This document shows positions 5,174-7,280 of a DNA stretch of 7,280 nucleotides, one piece after another. The notes beneath the pieces were generated by a model. The model saw nothing but the letters and a program-made list of their open reading frames with translations, did no database searches and was not told the origin of the DNA. Each line of letters opens with the position of its first letter. The stretch's first letter is position 1. The stretch comes from Deinococcus rhizophilus (GTDB taxonomy: Bacteria > Deinococcota > Deinococci > Deinococcales > Deinococcaceae). The translations under genes and the position numbers were made by a program. Location: contig NZ_JASNGB010000081.1 in NCBI RefSeq assembly GCF_030271215.1, forward strand, positions 1-7,280, given 5' to 3'.

Positions 5174-6028
5174 ATGACTGGCCTGGTGTGGCTCGCGCTG
5201 GACGGGGTGGGCCACCCGGCCGACGCCCCGCCGGGATCGGTGTGGGACGCCGAGCTGCCTGCCCTGCGCCCGCTGGTCGACTCCGGTCAGGCGCTGGACG
5301 CGGCGCTGGGGGTGCCGGGCCTGCCGCAGTCGGGCACCGGGCAAAGCTGCTGGCTGACCGGGGTGAACGCGGTGCAGGTGATGGGCGAGCATTTCGGCCC
5401 GCATCCCGGCCCGACGCTGCGGCGCCTGCTGGCCGCGTCGGGCCTGCCCGGACGCCTCACGCGGGCGGGAGGCCGGGCAGCGCTCGCCAACCATTACCCC
5501 CCCGCCTACCACGCGGCGCAGGCGCGTCGGCCCCGGCCGGGCTGCTTTCCGTACGCGTTTCAGGCTGCCGGACTGCCGCTGGACCCGCCCGACGTGCCCC
5601 TGCTGTCGCCCACCCTGGGCCTGGGCTACGCGGCGCCCTGGTCTGGGCAGACCCCGGCCGCCGACCTCGCGCGGCTGGGTGAGCGGCTGGCCCACGCCGC
5701 CCGCACCCATGACCTGATCGCCGCCGACCTGTGGCTGAGCGACCTGCTGGGCCACCGGGGAGCGGTCCCGGTGCCGCCCGAGCCGCTGGCGGCGGGCCGC
5801 GCCTACCTGTGCCGGGTGGACGCCCTGCTGACCGGGCTGCTGGAGGGAGGCGCCCGCGTGGTTCTCAGCAGCGACCACGGCAACCTGGAGAACCTGACGG
5901 TCAAGGCGCACACCCTCGCGCGGGTGCCCTTTGCGGGGGCGGGAGTCACCCTGCCGCCCGCCGGGGACATCGTGGGGGGAGGACGGGCCATCGCCGCAGT
6001 GCTGGGACTTCCCCCTCCCGGTTCCTGA
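5174..6028 (+). CDS. Alkaline phosphatase superfamily metalloenzyme (phosphoglycerate mutase/phosphopentomutase-like)
   Basis: A 284-aa predicted metal-dependent phosphatase or mutase. The core motifs of the superfamily are in order: ALDGVG (8-13) with metal ligand Asp10; [14 protein letters not shown] (50-63) with the probable nucleophile at Ser53 or Thr55; LSDLLGH (188-194) with Asp190 and His194; SSDHGNLEN (232-240) with Asp234 and His235; and AHTLARVP (245-252) with His246. This set fits the two-metal site of the iPGM/PPM group. It is far shorter than cofactor-independent phosphoglycerate mutase (about 510 aa) or phosphopentomutase (about 390 aa), and lacks the GNSEVGH signature of iPGM, so it belongs to the short, uncharacterised metalloenzyme branch with an SxTGQ nucleophile loop. 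The substrate is unknown. Its ATG directly follows an inverted repeat; it converges on trpF. Confidence 0.8.
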   Translation: MTGLVWLALDGVGHPADAPPGSVWDAELPALRPLVDSGQALDAALGVPGLPQSGTGQSCWLTGVNAVQVMGEHFGPHPGPTLRRLLAASGLPGRLTRAGGRAALANHYPPAYHAAQARRPRPGCFPYAFQAAGLPLDPPDVPLLSPTLGLGYAAPWSGQTPAADLARLGERLAHAARTHDLIAADLWLSDLLGHRGAVPVPPEPLAAGRAYLCRVDALLTGLLEGGARVVLSSDHGNLENLTVKAHTLARVPFAGAGVTLPPAGDIVGGGRAIAAVLGLPPPGS

Positions 6029-6225
6029 GACGGAGTGCGGCGCTGCGGTGAGACCAGTGACGCCGCCTGCTCCATCCGGGCCGGGCGAGCCTTGACAGGT
6101 GGCTGCCGGGAAAAAGGGGGTGAACGGCAACCCCACGAGGCCCCCCACCAGCGTTGTCCCACGGCCAGAACGGGTGCGGCCCAGCACGACGCCAAACGTG
6201 AGACAGGTTGGATTCAAACACCGAA

Positions 6226-6396
6226 GTTATCCACAGCCTTTTCCACAAGCCCTGTGGACAACTTCTCGCGTCTGGGCGCGGAAGAATGGCGCTCACGGCT
6301 GTGGAACGGCGTCTGAGACGCTGTTTCTGTCTGGAACAGAGCGGCAACAGCGACGCCGCCGGGTTATCCACAGTGAAACGCCAGCCTGTGGATAAC
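6226..6396. other. Cluster of five DnaA boxes, candidate origin or DnaA-titration site
   Basis: Three perfect consensus boxes TTATCCACA are present: 6227-6235 (+), 6364-6372 (+) and 6387-6395 (-). Two one-mismatch boxes lie among them: TTTTCCACA at 6239-6247 (+) and TTGTCCACA at 6261-6253 (-). They form two inverted pairs: GTTATCCACAG 6226-6236 against CTGTGGACAAC 6252-6262 (10 of 11 complementary), and GTTATCCACAG 6363-6373 against CTGTGGATAAC 6386-6396 (perfect, 12-nt spacer). A weaker site (three mismatches) lies at 6300-6308. The cluster sits between converging genes, which argues against a promoter role. The right-hand pair could also form an RNA hairpin after trpF, but no T-run follows. 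No dnaA or dnaN is visible nearby, so origin function is inference. Confidence 0.75.
6308..6357. repeat. Long interrupted stem between the two DnaA-box groups
   Basis: GGCGTC (6308-6313) pairs with GACGCC (6352-6357) and GCTGTT (6320-6325) with AACAGC (6346-6351), giving 12 bp interrupted by one 6-nt bulge (TGAGAC). Inside the loop TCTGT/ACAGA (6326-6330 with 6336-6340) adds a terminal 5-bp hairpin. GTGGA (6301-6305) and TCCAC (6367-6371) could pair outside it and would join the degenerate box to box four. Confidence 0.55.
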
Positions 6397-6413
6397 TCTG
6401 AGAAACTCTGAGA
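6394..6413. repeat. Perfect 10-bp tandem repeat beside the last DnaA box
   Basis: AACTCTGAGA occurs twice back to back (6394-6403 and 6404-6413). The first copy shares its first two bases with the last DnaA box, and the second ends against the trpF stop codon (6416-6414). Confidence 0.6.
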
Positions 6414-7055
6414 TCAGCGCTCGCGTGCGGCCCGCACGAAGGCCCGCACCTTTCCGGGGTCCTTGCTTCCGGCGCCCGCTTCCAGGCGGCTGACCGCGTC
6501 CACGCCGCCGGGGTTCAAGGCGCGGATGGCCCCCGCCACGTTCTCCGGCCCCAGGCCCCCGGCGAGCCAGCCTCCGGGCGGAAAGACTCCCCGCAGCGCC
6601 GCCCAGTCCAGCGGCTTTCCGCTGCCGGGGTCCGGCGCGTCCAGCATGGGCGTCACGCCGGGCAGGTTGACTTCCTCTGCGGTGGCTTCCTGCCCCAGGT
6701 CGGCGGGGCGCAGCACACGCAGGACGGGATAATACGCGGCGACCGCCCGCAGGTAAAGGGGCGCTAAAGGCCCGTGCAGCTGCACGGCGCTCACGCGGGC
6801 CGCCTCCGCCGTTCGCAGCACCTCGGTAAGCCCCTGTCCCAGAAAGACGCCCACGCGGGCCACCACCGGGCCGACGCTCAGGCCCGCCGCCCGCGCGACC
6901 TGCGGCGTCACGAGCCGTTTGCTGACGGGCGCGAAGATAAACCCCAGCGCGTCCGCCCCCGCCTCGGCCGCGAGCACAGCGTCCCGGACCGAGGTGGTGC
7001 CGCAGACCTTGACCCGGACGGGGGAGAGGGGCACCGGGGAGGGCGCGTCACTCAC
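6414..7055 (-). CDS. trpF: Phosphoribosylanthranilate isomerase TrpF
   Basis: Third step of tryptophan synthesis from anthranilate: Amadori rearrangement of phosphoribosylanthranilate to CdRP by a cytosolic TIM barrel. The 213-aa product has the family motifs in order: VKVCGTT (15-21) with catalytic Cys18; [12 protein letters not shown] (36-47); VQLHG (91-95); [15 protein letters not shown] (137-151) with catalytic Asp139; [10 protein letters not shown] (164-173); and a C-terminal [20 protein letters not shown] that replaces the usual DVSSGVE-x-x-x-G-x-KD loop. The Ser-Ser-Gly of the phosphate loop is changed to Val-Ser-Arg, an oddity. The GTG at 7055 is chosen because GGAGG (7066-7062) lies 6 nt upstream; the frame is open further but that extension is a shadow of the preceding gene. 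The start overlaps that gene's stop by 8 nt (GTGAGTGA), indicating coupling. No other trp genes are seen. Confidence 0.9.
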   Translation of the reverse strand: MSDAPSPVPLSPVRVKVCGTTSVRDAVLAAEAGADALGFIFAPVSKRLVTPQVARAAGLSVGPVVARVGVFLGQGLTEVLRTAEAARVSAVQLHGPLAPLYLRAVAAYYPVLRVLRPADLGQEATAEEVNLPGVTPMLDAPDPGSGKPLDWAALRGVFPPGGWLAGGLGPENVAGAIRALNPGGVDAVSRLEAGAGSKDPGKVRAFVRAARER

Positions 7056-7280
7056 GGCGGGCCTCCAGCTCGGCCACCCGCGCCTCCAGCTCCTGGGTGC
7101 GGCGCAGCAGGGCGGCGAGCAACAGCGCGTAATGGTCGTAGAGCTTGGGGCGCTCCAGCCGCAGCTCGCCCGACATCCACGCCGAGAGCAGGCGCCCTGA
7201 CTCACGCAGCACCTCGTCGTCGGGCACGTCGCGGTAGGAACGGTCCCCCAGGATCGCCCGGGCAAAGTTGAGTTCGCGGT
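7048..7280 (-). CDS. Unrecognised protein with C-terminal coiled coil (partial, cut by right edge)
   Basis: The last 76 residues of a minus-strand gene whose start lies beyond the window. The visible part reads as a mixed helical segment ([20 protein letters not shown] at about 6-25), a charged middle with [12 protein letters not shown], and a tail with leucines at heptad-like spacing ([24 protein letters not shown]) that is very likely a short coiled coil. The frame has normal high third-position GC and ends in TGA (7050-7048) within the trpF start region, so it is a genuine coding frame co-transcribed with trpF. I do not recognise the family and assign no function. Confidence 0.7.
   Translation of the reverse strand, partial: RELNFARAILGDRSYRDVPDDEVLRESGRLLSAWMSGELRLERPKLYDHYALLLAALLRRTQELEARVAELEARRE

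Larger units (their letters stand above)
6029..6413. other. Convergent spacer holding the DnaA-box cluster
   Basis: This 385-bp gap separates the 3' ends of the metalloenzyme and trpF genes. Its left part has a stem-loop just past the metalloenzyme stop (GCGGCG 6037-6042 with CGCCGC 6061-6066) without a T-run. From about 6206 the sequence becomes less GC-rich and carries the DnaA boxes. Small frames across it (67-98 codons plus) run through the boxes and show no ribosome site or motif. Confidence 0.6.

Noticed and set aside
6092..6120. TTGACA as a -35 box in the convergent spacer
   Set aside because: No -10 match at 16-18 nt (the sequence there is a G-run) and no gene downstream on that strand.
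5003..6217. 404-codon minus-strand frame opposite the metalloenzyme
   Set aside because: Low-complexity Gly/Arg/Gln-rich translation with no motif; the plus-strand frame has a full set of superfamily metal ligands.
6373..6380. GTGAAAC resembling half of a ParB parS site near the DnaA boxes
   Set aside because: Only a half-site; the other arm of the parS palindrome is absent.
7056..7265. N-terminal extension of the trpF frame
   Set aside because: Cys/Arg-rich shadow of the upstream coiled-coil gene; the GTG at 7055 has a well-placed GGAGG.
1..7280. CRISPR array, tRNA or rRNA gene, transposase
   Set aside because: No regularly spaced identical repeats, no cloverleaf with a proper T-arm and anticodon arm, no rRNA-like conserved stretch and no recognisable DDE or serine/tyrosine recombinase motif were seen.

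Overview
The window is very GC-rich, densely packed bacterial DNA. Several clues point to a Deinococcus-like organism (Deinococcota): extreme GC, a bacillithiol-pathway deacetylase, at least two genes whose -10 hexamer sits only 6-7 nt before the start codon (leaderless transcripts, common in that phylum), and the general character of the proteins. This assignment is an inference from gene content and base composition, not from a marker gene.

Layout from left to right. (1) The C-terminal half of an MFS transporter (+, cut by the left edge) converges on bshB1 (-) with a 10-nt gap. (2) bshB1 lies downstream of a nitrilase-superfamily hydrolase (-). The 87 nt between them hold a textbook promoter for bshB1, followed at once by an intrinsic terminator-like hairpin. 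(3) The nitrilase is divergent from a small four-helix membrane protein (+); a strong TetR-type dyad lies between them. (4) Two lower-GC spacers of about 400-490 bp flank a two-gene minus-strand module: a VTC-domain polyphosphate-polymerase-like gene followed by a DUF4956 membrane protein, 1 nt apart. Both spacers carry copies of one degenerate repeat family, one of them inverted. (5) An alkaline-phosphatase-superfamily metalloenzyme (+) starts right at a perfect 11-bp inverted repeat that overlaps its -10. (6) It converges on trpF (-). The 385-bp spacer between them contains five DnaA boxes in two inverted pairs around a long interrupted stem. (7) trpF overlaps the 3' end of an unrecognised coiled-coil protein gene cut by the right edge.

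Few of the genes form one pathway. The clear functional units are VTC + DUF4956 (probable polyphosphate or anion-polymer handling at the membrane) and the trpF pair (translational coupling). The most notable non-coding signal is the DnaA-box cluster at 6226-6396. It lies between two gene 3' ends, where it cannot be an ordinary promoter element, and is therefore a candidate replication origin or DnaA-titration site. No dnaA, dnaN, repA or parAB gene is visible to confirm an origin.
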